Source of the DNA: Alphaproteobacteria bacterium
GTDB taxonomy: Bacteria; Pseudomonadota; Alphaproteobacteria; UBA9219
Length of the DNA stretch: 26,667 nucleotides
Assembly: GCA_028716765.1 (NCBI GenBank)
Contig: JAQUPC010000014.1
Span: forward strand, 1 to 26,667
Direction of reading: 5' to 3'
A program made the translations under genes and the position numbers. Shown here piece after piece: positions 17,049 to 23,760 of this stretch (position 1 is the stretch's first letter; each line of letters opens with the position of its first letter). The notes under the pieces were generated by a model. The model saw only the letters and a list, made by a program, of their open reading frames with translations, ran no database searches and was not told the DNA's origin.

Positions 17049-17790
17049 TCTTTCGGGCAAGGTGGCTCTTGTCACCGGGGCAAGCCGGGGCATCGGGCGC
17101 GCGACGGCCGAAATTTTGGCCACGCACGGCGCAAACGTCGTGCTGAACGCCGTCAGCAATCCGCAAGGGCTGATGGATGCCGCGAGCGACTTGCAAAGCC
17201 GTTATGGCGTCACATGCTGGGCGCTTCCGGCCGACGCCGCCAAACCCGAAGCGGTGACGCAACTTTACAAGGACGCGCTGAAAAAAGCCGGACGTCTCGA
17301 CATTCTGGTGGCGAACGCCGGAGTCCTTGAGGACGCGCTGATCGGCATGATCGCCGAAGAACAGATCGAACACACGCTGTCCGTCAACGTCGCCGGGATG
17401 CTCCGTCATATCCAGATGGCCGCGCGCCTCATGCGCCGCGGCAAGGGCGGCTCCGTCATCGCCATGAGTTCCATCATCGGGCGTTTCGGCAACACCGGGC
17501 AGATGCTTTACGGCGCTTCCAAGGCGGCCGTGATTGGCATGGTGTTGTCAGCGGCAAAAGAGCTGGCCCCGGACAACATCCGCGTCAACGCGGTTGCGCC
17601 GGGCTTTATTGAAACGGACATGACGGCGCAATTGCCTGCCGCCAAACGGGACCAGTTGATGGCCAACGTCGGCATGAAACGCGCGGGCTTGCCGGAAGAC
17701 GTGGCGAAGGCCGTTCTTTTTCTCGCCTCCGATCTTTCCGCTTATGTGACCGGGCAAGTGCTGGGCGTTGACGGGGGCATGATCATTTGA
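17032..17790 (+). CDS. FabG-like 3-oxoacyl-ACP reductase (short-chain dehydrogenase)
   Basis: This classical short-chain dehydrogenase/reductase of 252 residues has the cofactor motif TGASRGIG (15-22), the NAG motif VANAG (93-97), and the catalytic set Asn119, Ser147, Tyr160 and Lys164 (YGASK) with proper spacing. The C-terminal phrase VTGQVLGVDGGMII is typical of FabG. Placed directly after a carrier protein gene, it most likely reduces a beta-keto group on the carrier-bound acyl chain with NADPH, giving a 3-hydroxyacyl unit; reduction of a keto sugar is the main alternative. The cofactor preference cannot be read with certainty. Its stop overlaps the TTG start of the next gene. Confidence 0.92.
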   Translation: MASLVDLSGKVALVTGASRGIGRATAEILATHGANVVLNAVSNPQGLMDAASDLQSRYGVTCWALPADAAKPEAVTQLYKDALKKAGRLDILVANAGVLEDALIGMIAEEQIEHTLSVNVAGMLRHIQMAARLMRRGKGGSVIAMSSIIGRFGNTGQMLYGASKAAVIGMVLSAAKELAPDNIRVNAVAPGFIETDMTAQLPAAKRDQLMANVGMKRAGLPEDVAKAVLFLASDLSAYVTGQVLGVDGGMII

Positions 17791-19136
17791 CCGCGGCGGC
17801 CCTGATCGAAGCGAGGACAGGCCTCGTTTGCAGCGCTCCCGAACTGGAGTCTTTGACGGAGGAGTTCCAGGCTCTTTTCGGCCCGCCGGATGCCAAACAA
17901 CTTATCCTGATCCTGACGGTCAATCGCGCCGCGATCGTGGCCGCGTGGCGCGCCGCCTTGCGGGCGGGGCATGCGGTCCTGCCTTGCGATTATTCCATGC
18001 CGCCCGAGGCTTTGCGGAACCTGATAAACATTTATCGGCCTTCATGGCTTATATTGCCGGAGGATCACGCGGAAACCGTGCCCGAGACTTATCGAAAGAA
18101 GGGCGATTTCCCCGGCGTTTGGCTGTTCCGGCGCGAAGGGGCGGAGACGGAAATTCATCCCGATCTTGCCGTTTTGCTCACCACGTCGGGCAGCACGGGC
18201 AGCCCCAAACTGGTGCGGCTCTCGCACAAGAACATCGAGGCCAACACGGCCGGTATTATTCAGGTTCTTGGGATCACGGCGGAAGACCGCGCGGCGGCGC
18301 ATATGTCGCTGGCGTATTCTTTCGGCATGTCGGTGATAAACACGCACCTCGCGGCGGGTGCAAGCCTCGTTCTGTTCGAGGACAGTCTGACGGAAAGCGC
18401 CTTTTGGAAGGCGATGCGCGCGCATGAGGTTACGAGTTTCGCGGGCGTTCCCTATCATTACGGCCTCATTCACCGGCTTGGGCTCGAGCGCCTTAAAATT
18501 CCCGCGGTGCGGGCCATGACGCAAGCCGGAGGGCGCCTTGATCCGCAACTCGTTTCCCATTTTTCGGCGGCGGCGGAAAAGCGCGGCGGAAAGTTTTTCG
18601 TGATGTACGGCCAGACCGAAGCCGCGCCGCGCATCACGACCATGCCCGCGCATCGCGTTTCGGCGAAACCCGCCTCCGCCGGACTTCCCATGCCGCAAGG
18701 AAAAATCGTCATTGAGGACGGCGAAGTCGTCTATCACGGCCCCAACGTCATGATGGGCTATGCCGAAAGCGCGGCCGATCTGGCGCGCGGGGACGAAATG
18801 CGCGGAAGGCTCGCCACGGGCGACCTTGGCTATCTGGACGAAGAAGGCTGTCTTTTCATCACCGGGCGTAAAAAGCGCTTTGCCAAAATCGACGGGTTGC
18901 GCGTCAGCCTGGACGAAGTCGAAAACATTGCCGGGGCGATAGCGCCTGCGGCGGCCGTGGAGTATAACGAGCAAATCGTCTTGTTTACGGCCGGATCTCC
19001 CGAGGCCGTGCGTCAACACGTCGTGGCGCATGTCGGCGTGCATGCAAGCCGCGTGCAATGCCGCGAGGTGGGGGCGTTTCCCCGCTTGTCCAACGACAAG
19101 ATCGACCGGGAAAGCCTTTTGCGGTTACTGTCATGA
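17787..19136 (+). CDS. AMP-forming acyl/acid ligase (adenylate-forming family)
   Basis: This 449-residue member of the ANL superfamily would activate a carboxylic acid as its adenylate and pass it to CoA or, more likely here, to the carrier protein. The core motifs are present in order: the ATP loop LTTSGSTGSPK (131-141), VMYGQTEAAPR, ATGDLGYLDEEG, TGRKKRFAKIDGLRVSLDEV, and the C-terminal catalytic lysine in LSNDKID (Lys438). The protein is shorter than common acyl-CoA synthetases because the N-terminal subdomain is reduced. The TTG start at 17787 overlaps the previous stop (TTGA), and the 3' end overlaps the LuxE-type gene by ATGA. The acid substrate is unknown. Confidence 0.9.
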   Translation: MTAAALIEARTGLVCSAPELESLTEEFQALFGPPDAKQLILILTVNRAAIVAAWRAALRAGHAVLPCDYSMPPEALRNLINIYRPSWLILPEDHAETVPETYRKKGDFPGVWLFRREGAETEIHPDLAVLLTTSGSTGSPKLVRLSHKNIEANTAGIIQVLGITAEDRAAAHMSLAYSFGMSVINTHLAAGASLVLFEDSLTESAFWKAMRAHEVTSFAGVPYHYGLIHRLGLERLKIPAVRAMTQAGGRLDPQLVSHFSAAAEKRGGKFFVMYGQTEAAPRITTMPAHRVSAKPASAGLPMPQGKIVIEDGEVVYHGPNVMMGYAESAADLARGDEMRGRLATGDLGYLDEEGCLFITGRKKRFAKIDGLRVSLDEVENIAGAIAPAAAVEYNEQIVLFTAGSPEAVRQHVVAHVGVHASRVQCREVGAFPRLSNDKIDRESLLRLLS

Positions 19137-20212
19137 TGCTGGATCGACTTTTTTTAGAGCCGCAATACGAAAGGCCGCAGGCGGAGAAAGAACGCCTGTT
19201 GTTGCCGGAGTTCGTGGCGTTGACGCGGCATCACGCCGAACGTTGCCCGGCTTTTGCGCGCATCGCCGCGCAAACCGCGCCGCGTTTCGAAGATGCCCGT
19301 ACGTTGGCTGATTTGCCGTTTATTCCCGCCGAGCTGTTCAAGACCCACGATCTCCGCAGCGTTCCGCGCGAAGCCGTGCGCATGACGCTGACCTCCAGCG
19401 GCACGACGGGGCAGGCCGTGAGCCGCATCGCCGTCGACGGCGAAACGGCCCGCAACCAGTCGCGCGCCTTGATGGCGATCATGCGCGGCGTTCTTGGCGA
19501 CAAGCGCTTGCCGATGCTTTTGATTGAAAGCGAAGAGACGCTGCGCGACCGGAAGCAGTTCAACGCGCGCGCCGCAGGTGTTCTCGGCATGATGATGTTT
19601 GGCAGGGCGCCGGTTTTCGCGCTCGACGCGGATATGAAGCTGAAGAAAGAAGCGGTAAGGGATTTTCTCGGAAAACACGGCCATGAGCCGTTTATGATTT
19701 TCGGCTTTACGTTTATGGTATGGAAGTATTTTTATCAGGCTGTGCGGCAGGAGGGGCTTGATCTCAGCCAGGGCATCCTTTTTCACAGCGGGGGCTGGAA
19801 GAAACTCGAAGCGGAGGCGGTGGACAACACGGCGTTTCGCGGCGCGTTGCGTAACGGCTGCGGCCTCACGAAAATCTATAATTTTTACGGGATGGTCGAA
19901 CAGATCGGCACCCTTTTTCTCGAGGGCGAAGACGGCCTTCTTTATCCTCCGGCTTTCGCCGACGTCATCGTGCGCGACCCCTTCACGTGGCAGCCCTTGC
20001 CAGCGGGCGAGGCAGGCATCCTGCAAACGTTGAGCCTCGTTCCGCGCAGCTATCCCGGCCATTCGTTGATGACGGAAGACCTCGGGATGATCGTGCATGC
20101 CGATGCGGGCATCGGCGGACGCATGGGAAAGGCCATTAAGGTGCTTGGCCGCGCGCCGAAGGCCGAGTTGCGCGGGTGTAGCGATGTGCATGCCTATGAG
20201 GCCGCCGCATGA
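19133..20212 (+). CDS. LuxE-type acyl-protein synthetase
   Basis: This 359-residue adenylate-forming enzyme of the LuxE family has about the usual length for it (370-380). The family's ATP-binding phrase LTSSGTTG is at 86-93, followed by a HSGGWKKLE stretch and FYGMVEQIG. Near the C terminus RGCSDVHAYE places Cys349 eleven residues from the end, where the acylated cysteine of bacterial LuxE (Cys364 in Photobacterium, as I recall) lies. In bioluminescent bacteria LuxE activates a fatty acid and hands the acyl group to LuxC. The start is the ATG at 19133 overlapping the ligase stop (ATGA); an upstream in-frame extension runs inside the ligase gene and is not needed. It is directly followed by luxC, again with ATGA, so the LuxE-LuxC partnership is likely kept. 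Confidence 0.9.
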   Translation: MMLDRLFLEPQYERPQAEKERLLLPEFVALTRHHAERCPAFARIAAQTAPRFEDARTLADLPFIPAELFKTHDLRSVPREAVRMTLTSSGTTGQAVSRIAVDGETARNQSRALMAIMRGVLGDKRLPMLLIESEETLRDRKQFNARAAGVLGMMMFGRAPVFALDADMKLKKEAVRDFLGKHGHEPFMIFGFTFMVWKYFYQAVRQEGLDLSQGILFHSGGWKKLEAEAVDNTAFRGALRNGCGLTKIYNFYGMVEQIGTLFLEGEDGLLYPPAFADVIVRDPFTWQPLPAGEAGILQTLSLVPRSYPGHSLMTEDLGMIVHADAGIGGRMGKAIKVLGRAPKAELRGCSDVHAYEAAA

Positions 20213-21447
20213 ACGAAATCGAGATTCTTTTGCCCGTAGAGGGAACGATCGACGCCGAAGCGTTGCGGAAACGGCTAACCCAAATGCGCGGCGCGGGAGG
20301 GCTGATGCCGTTCGCGCCGGAAGCCATGAAATTCGCGGCCGCTTTTGCCGAGCGCCTTATGAAAGACGCGGAGGCGCGGCGCTATCCCGAGGTTCAGGTT
20401 TTGGGTTTTTGGCTGCGGGCCTCGGCGCTTGAGGCCATGAAAAAAGGCTTTATCCAAAAACCGGGGACGATAGCCGTGCCGCAAGGCGTGGCGTTTCATA
20501 TCCCGCCCGCCAACGTCGACACGATGTTCGCCTATTCGCTGTTCATGTCGCTTCTGTGCGGCAACGCGAACGTTGTGCGCGCGCCGTCGAAACGCGGGCC
20601 TGTTTTGCTTTTGTTGTTGCTGCTTCTCAACGAGGCGCTTTCAAGGTCCCCGGCGGAGATCGCCGAACGCTTGCTTGTCATCGGCTATGGCCATGACGAT
20701 ACGCTGACGGCGATGATCGGCCGTCAGGCCGATCTTCGCGTCATCTGGGGCGGGGACAAAACCGTGGCGGCCTTGCGCGGCATTCCGCTGTCCCCGTGGG
20801 GCCGCGAGCTTGTTTTTCCCGACCGCTTTTCGTGGTCGGCGCTGGATGGCGCGGCCTACGGCGCCATGAAAGACTCGGAAAGGGACGAACTTGCCGAACG
20901 GTATTTCAACGATCTCTTCTGGTTCGATCAGGCCGGGTGCGCTTCGCCGCGTATGATCGTGTGGCGCGGCGCGCGCGACGACGGCCGGTCGGCGGATTTT
21001 TATCATCGCGTCGCCGGCACGGCCAGCCGGAAGAACTGGCGGCTGGATACGGGCGCCTCCGTCATGAAGCTAAGCCAGAACTACGGAGCCATTATCGATT
21101 ACGAGGTGACGGCCACGCGGACCTTCGGCGATGTCCTCACCGTTTTTTCGCTGGGGAGTCCGGAAGGGCTGGGCCGGATGCGCGACAAGCCCTGTTTCGG
21201 CGGCGCTTTGTTCGAGTATTATGTGGACGATCTGGCGGATCTCGCCCCCTTTGCCGAACGGCGCGACCAGACTTTGGCCCACGCCGGTTTTTCACGGGAC
21301 GATCTTGAAAAATTCGTCTATGCCTTGAAAGGGCGGGGTTTCGACCGGCTTGTGCCCGTGGGCCGTGCGCTGGCTTTTGATGCGGTGTGGGACGGCTACG
21401 ATCTGTTGCAACACATGACGCGGCTTGTGAGCGTGCAGGAAAAATGA
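20209..21447 (+). CDS. LuxC-type acyl reductase (acyl-CoA/acyl-protein reductase)
   Basis: This 412-residue protein resembles LuxC, the NADPH-dependent subunit that reduces an acyl group held on a cysteine to the aldehyde. The catalytic cysteine is Cys244 within FWFDQAGCASPRM, the diagnostic LuxC segment. The NADPH-binding aldehyde-dehydrogenase-like region includes IPPANVDTMFAYS and CGNANVVRAPSKRG (117-130), followed by an unusual run of eight leucines (133-140). The protein is somewhat shorter than luminous-bacteria LuxC (about 480) at both ends. No luciferase (luxA, luxB) or thioesterase (luxD) gene is in the window, so light production is not suggested. The product aldehyde probably enters the amino-sugar acyl pathway encoded around it. 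The 3' end overlaps the acyltransferase gene by ATGA. Confidence 0.9.
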   Translation: MNEIEILLPVEGTIDAEALRKRLTQMRGAGGLMPFAPEAMKFAAAFAERLMKDAEARRYPEVQVLGFWLRASALEAMKKGFIQKPGTIAVPQGVAFHIPPANVDTMFAYSLFMSLLCGNANVVRAPSKRGPVLLLLLLLLNEALSRSPAEIAERLLVIGYGHDDTLTAMIGRQADLRVIWGGDKTVAALRGIPLSPWGRELVFPDRFSWSALDGAAYGAMKDSERDELAERYFNDLFWFDQAGCASPRMIVWRGARDDGRSADFYHRVAGTASRKNWRLDTGASVMKLSQNYGAIIDYEVTATRTFGDVLTVFSLGSPEGLGRMRDKPCFGGALFEYYVDDLADLAPFAERRDQTLAHAGFSRDDLEKFVYALKGRGFDRLVPVGRALAFDAVWDGYDLLQHMTRLVSVQEK

Positions 21448-22076
21448 ACGAGACGTTCAAAACCATCGTTATCGTGGGCGGCGGCGGACTGGGCCGCGAG
21501 GCGTACGACTACGCCATTGCGGCGGGTTTGAAGGTGCGCGGGTTTCTCGACGACACGAAGGACGAGCACGAGGACCCCACGTTGTCCGATGCGCCTGTCC
21601 TTGGGCCTATCGACGGCTACGAAAAACAGTCCGGCGAAGGTTGCGTCATAGCCGTGGGCGAGCCAATCGACCGCGCCATCGTTTCCGAAAGGCTGAGGAA
21701 ACGCGGGGCCTCCTTCGCCAGCGTCATTCATCCTTCGGCGGTCGTATCATCCAGTGCCCGCATTGAGGCCGGATGCATCGTCGCGCCCCTTTGCTATATC
21801 GGGCCGCGCAGCGCGCTGGGCTTCGGCTCGCTTGTCAACGTGCAGGCATGCGTTGGGCATGACGTGAAGCTCGGCGCGTACAGCGTGCTTTCACCTCACG
21901 CCGCCGTGAACGGGTGGAGCGTTGTCGGCGAAGGGGTTTTTGTCGGCTCCGGCGCGGTGGTTCTGCCCCGTATGCAGGTCGGCGCGCACGCCCGGATCAG
22001 CGCGGGAGCCGTTGTCATGGCCGACGTTCCCGAAGGCGCGGGCGCCTTCGGGAACCCGGCGCATATTCGTTTATGA
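21444..22076 (+). CDS. NeuD/PglD-like sugar O/N-acyltransferase (left-handed beta-helix)
   Basis: This 210-residue enzyme has an N-terminal Rossmann-like nucleotide-sugar binding part (IVIVGGGGLGREAYDYAI, 8-25) and a C-terminal hexapeptide-repeat beta-helix (SVIHPSAVVSSSARIEAG onward). His139 in VGHDVKLG matches the catalytic base of PglD-type N-acetyltransferases, and the usual GNPA cap motif ends the protein. These enzymes acylate the amino group of UDP- or dTDP-amino-deoxysugars. Here the neighbours suggest that the donor could be the acyl group on the operon's own carrier protein rather than acetyl-CoA. The ATG at 21444 overlaps the luxC stop. The last part of the gene contains a perfect 13-bp hairpin, and its stop overlaps the next gene by ATGA. 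Confidence 0.9.
   Translation: MNETFKTIVIVGGGGLGREAYDYAIAAGLKVRGFLDDTKDEHEDPTLSDAPVLGPIDGYEKQSGEGCVIAVGEPIDRAIVSERLRKRGASFASVIHPSAVVSSSARIEAGCIVAPLCYIGPRSALGFGSLVNVQACVGHDVKLGAYSVLSPHAAVNGWSVVGEGVFVGSGAVVLPRMQVGAHARISAGAVVMADVPEGAGAFGNPAHIRL
22027..22054. other. Perfect 13-bp hairpin inside the 3' end of the acyltransferase gene
   Basis: TTCCCGAAGGCGC (22027-22039) and its exact reverse complement (22042-22054) are separated by only two bases. It lies 20 nt before the ATGA junction with the GIY-YIG gene. No T-run follows, so it is not a standard terminator; it could slow ribosomes, protect the transcript or limit expression of the last gene. Confidence 0.6.
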
Positions 22077-22360
22077 AACAACCCGCCGTTTATATAATGG
22101 CAAGTCAACGCAACGGCACGCTTTATGTCGGCGTAACATCAAATCTGATGCAACGCGCTTATCAGCATAAAACGGGAATTTTGTCTCGATTTACAACAAA
22201 ATATAAATGCAAGAGCCTGGTTTATTATGAATTATGTGGCGATATGCCAAGCGCCATCGCTCGTGAAAAGCAAATCAAGGCGGGCCCCCGGAAAAAGAAA
22301 CTAGCTTTGATCGAAACGATGAATCCGGATTGGAAAGATTTGTATAAGGACTTTCCCTAA
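22073..22360 (+). CDS. Small GIY-YIG nuclease family protein
   Basis: This 95-residue single-domain GIY-YIG protein of the UvrC-endonuclease-like small class has VYIMA (6-10) and LYVGVT (17-22) as the two halves of the signature, then Arg28 and His32 in LMQRAYQH, and Glu65 in AREKQIK as the metal-binding acid. The last part, IETMNPDWKDLY, is typical for these proteins. The catalytic residues appear intact. The start overlaps the acyltransferase stop by ATGA, so it is probably cotranscribed, although its job is unlikely to be in sugar synthesis. A 125-bp palindromic repeat begins 15 nt after its stop. Such small GIY-YIG genes occur in several copies in many alphaproteobacterial genomes; their function is not established. 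Confidence 0.92.
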   Translation: MKQPAVYIMASQRNGTLYVGVTSNLMQRAYQHKTGILSRFTTKYKCKSLVYYELCGDMPSAIAREKQIKAGPRKKKLALIETMNPDWKDLYKDFP

Positions 22361-22375
22361 TCGTGATTGCACAGC

Positions 22376-22500
22376 CGTCATTGCGACCCCGGCGAAAGCC
22401 GGGGGAAGCAATCCAGTCCTTTTCTTTGTTGATACAAACTGGCCTTTTCGGAATCGGCGGAACTGGATCGCCGCGCCGCCCGTGGCGGCTCGCGATGACG
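22376..22500. repeat. Palindromic dispersed repeat, full-length copy
   Basis: The element is bounded by CGTCATTGCGA (22376-22386) and its near-perfect inverted copy TCGCGATGACG (22490-22500). Inside, GCAATCCAGT (22408-22417) pairs with ACTGGATCGC (22462-22471). Each arm carries its own small hairpin: CCCCGGC-GAAA-GCCGGGG at 22387-22404, and GCCGC/GCGGC near 22474-22488. The whole folds into a branched palindrome. A shorter copy follows at 23601. Similar elements with these core words are, to my knowledge, common between genes in alphaproteobacterial genomes. Confidence 0.85.
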
Positions 22501-22623
22501 TCATTTTTCTAAACTACCGCGTGAATTACTTGCCGAATCATTGAGGGCGGAGCACGGTTAAATAATCCAGTGATTCTGCCTTTTTTCCTTCTCTTCCTGT
22601 CCTGTCCTCACAAGGAATGTTTG

Positions 22624-23595
22624 ATGCCCTACACGCTCGATCCGGATTCTATTCCAGAGATATTGAATCGTTTTTGGTATTATTCAATGGAGATTGCTCC
22701 CGGCGTCATTACGCCGGGCAGGTTTTCGAATAACTACGCGTCGCCGCGTCATGCTTTGTCGAAAATAGATGTTCAGGGTTTAAGGTGTCTCGACATCGGC
22801 GCGATGGAAGGGTTGGTTCCTATCCTTTGGGCAAAAAGAGGTGCAAGGCAAGTTGTTGCCGTTAATCCCGGGGCAGGGTGCATTGAAAAAGTAGATATCC
22901 TGAAAAAAATCCACGATGTGTCATTTGATTATCTTTTGTTGCCCTCCGGCACCAACGCCTATGATTATTTACGGCAGGTTGAGTTTGCGTCCGAATTTTA
23001 CAAATCGCCTTTCATCGAGGGCTATAAAGAGTTTGATCTCGTAAATCTTTCCGGTGTTCTTTATCACGTATGGTCGCCGCTGCACTGGATCGCTTCCTGC
23101 CGCCCGCTGGTCAGGGAAGGCGGGTTGATGGTGATTTCAACCCATCTGCTCGACACGGAAGAGCCGATTATGGAGTTTAATGTTAAGGGGCGAATGAAGA
23201 TGGAAGCGGATACGTATTGGTATATCTCATACCCTGTTTTTCAATACATGCTGAATTTATTTTCTCTGAAGCCCATTGGTGCTGTTGCTGGAAAAATTAA
23301 TCGTGCCGCTGGGTCATCTGTTTACACATCAGTTATTTGCAGAGCGGTGGAAAAGCCAGATGCTGGAGCGGACGATGAATGGATGAAGTTTTACATTGAA
23401 AATTCGATAGAACGAAGAATGTATTACCGGGAGAAGTCATATAATAAGCCGGGATTTGTGAAATATGGCCAGGCGGATAACAGCCAAACCGAACCTGAGA
23501 TCTGCTTGGCAGATGTTGTAAAAAGTGCATTGCCAACGGTTTCTGCGGAGCAACAAAAATATAACTACACACTTAAGCTAGATGACAGGGAGTGA
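22624..23595 (+). CDS. CmoB-like class I SAM-dependent methyltransferase
   Basis: This 323-residue protein has motif I RCLDIGAMEGLVPILWA (54-70), then VVAVNPG, and a later DLVNLSGVLYHVWSPLHWI that resembles the GVLYH region of CmoB and related Methyltransf_9 enzymes. The substrate is unlikely to be tRNA in this setting; relatives in glycan clusters are presumed sugar methyltransferases. AGGA seven nt before the ATG at 22624 supports that start. A further in-frame extension upstream has no ATG/GTG/TTG and no Shine-Dalgarno site. The gene is noticeably more AT-rich than the operon before it and sits between two copies of a palindromic repeat, one starting 5 nt after its stop. This fits acquisition or movement as a unit, but no transposase is present. 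Confidence 0.85.
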   Translation: MPYTLDPDSIPEILNRFWYYSMEIAPGVITPGRFSNNYASPRHALSKIDVQGLRCLDIGAMEGLVPILWAKRGARQVVAVNPGAGCIEKVDILKKIHDVSFDYLLLPSGTNAYDYLRQVEFASEFYKSPFIEGYKEFDLVNLSGVLYHVWSPLHWIASCRPLVREGGLMVISTHLLDTEEPIMEFNVKGRMKMEADTYWYISYPVFQYMLNLFSLKPIGAVAGKINRAAGSSVYTSVICRAVEKPDAGADDEWMKFYIENSIERRMYYREKSYNKPGFVKYGQADNSQTEPEICLADVVKSALPTVSAEQQKYNYTLKLDDRE

Positions 23596-23600
23596 AAAGG

Positions 23601-23707
23601 GCGATAGCCGGGGGAAGAAATCCAGTCCTTCCTTTGATAGCAGGAACGGACTTTCCGGCATTAACCGGGCTGGATCGCCACGCCGCCCATGGCGGCTCGC
23701 GATGACG
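23601..23707. repeat. Palindromic dispersed repeat, copy lacking the left end
   Basis: From 23601 this copy follows the repeat at 22376-22500: the left inner part (AGCCGGGGGAAG then AATCCAGTCC), a diverged middle, and a well-conserved right part (CTGGATCGCCACGCCGCC onward to GATGACG at 23707). The outer left arm of about 16 nt is missing, and the copy begins 5 nt after the stop of the methyltransferase gene. Confidence 0.8.
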
Positions 23708-23719
23708 TTTTTTTGTTTT

Positions 23720-23750
23720 TGTCATTGCGAGCGAAGCGAAGCAATCCATG
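23720..23750. repeat. Half-repeat related to the palindromic element
   Basis: TGTCATTGCGAGCGAAGCGA followed by AGCAATCCATG is the left-arm type of the same repeat family with a different inner hairpin sequence. It starts 13 nt after the end of the previous copy. It lies between two genes that end toward each other. Confidence 0.7.
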
Positions 23751-23760
23751 TGATCAACCC

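Noticed and set aside
18042..20191. Minus-strand open frames opposite the AMP ligase and LuxE genes
   Set aside because: Same reason: the plus-strand frames carry complete catalytic motifs and overlap their neighbours in operon fashion, while the antisense frames show no motif.
20605..20628. Eight consecutive leucines in the LuxC homologue (residues 133-140)
   Set aside because: The run uses mixed Leu codons (CTT, TTG, CTG, CTC), so slippage is unlikely, and it sits in a helix of the cofactor domain; not interesting without comparison.
19133..21447. Bioluminescence (lux) operon
   Set aside because: Only LuxE and LuxC homologues are present; luxA, luxB and luxD are absent and the neighbours are amino-sugar genes.
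22376..22500. CRISPR array or insertion sequence
   Set aside because: The repeated unit is a single large palindrome, not regularly spaced short repeats, and there is no transposase frame or obvious target duplication.
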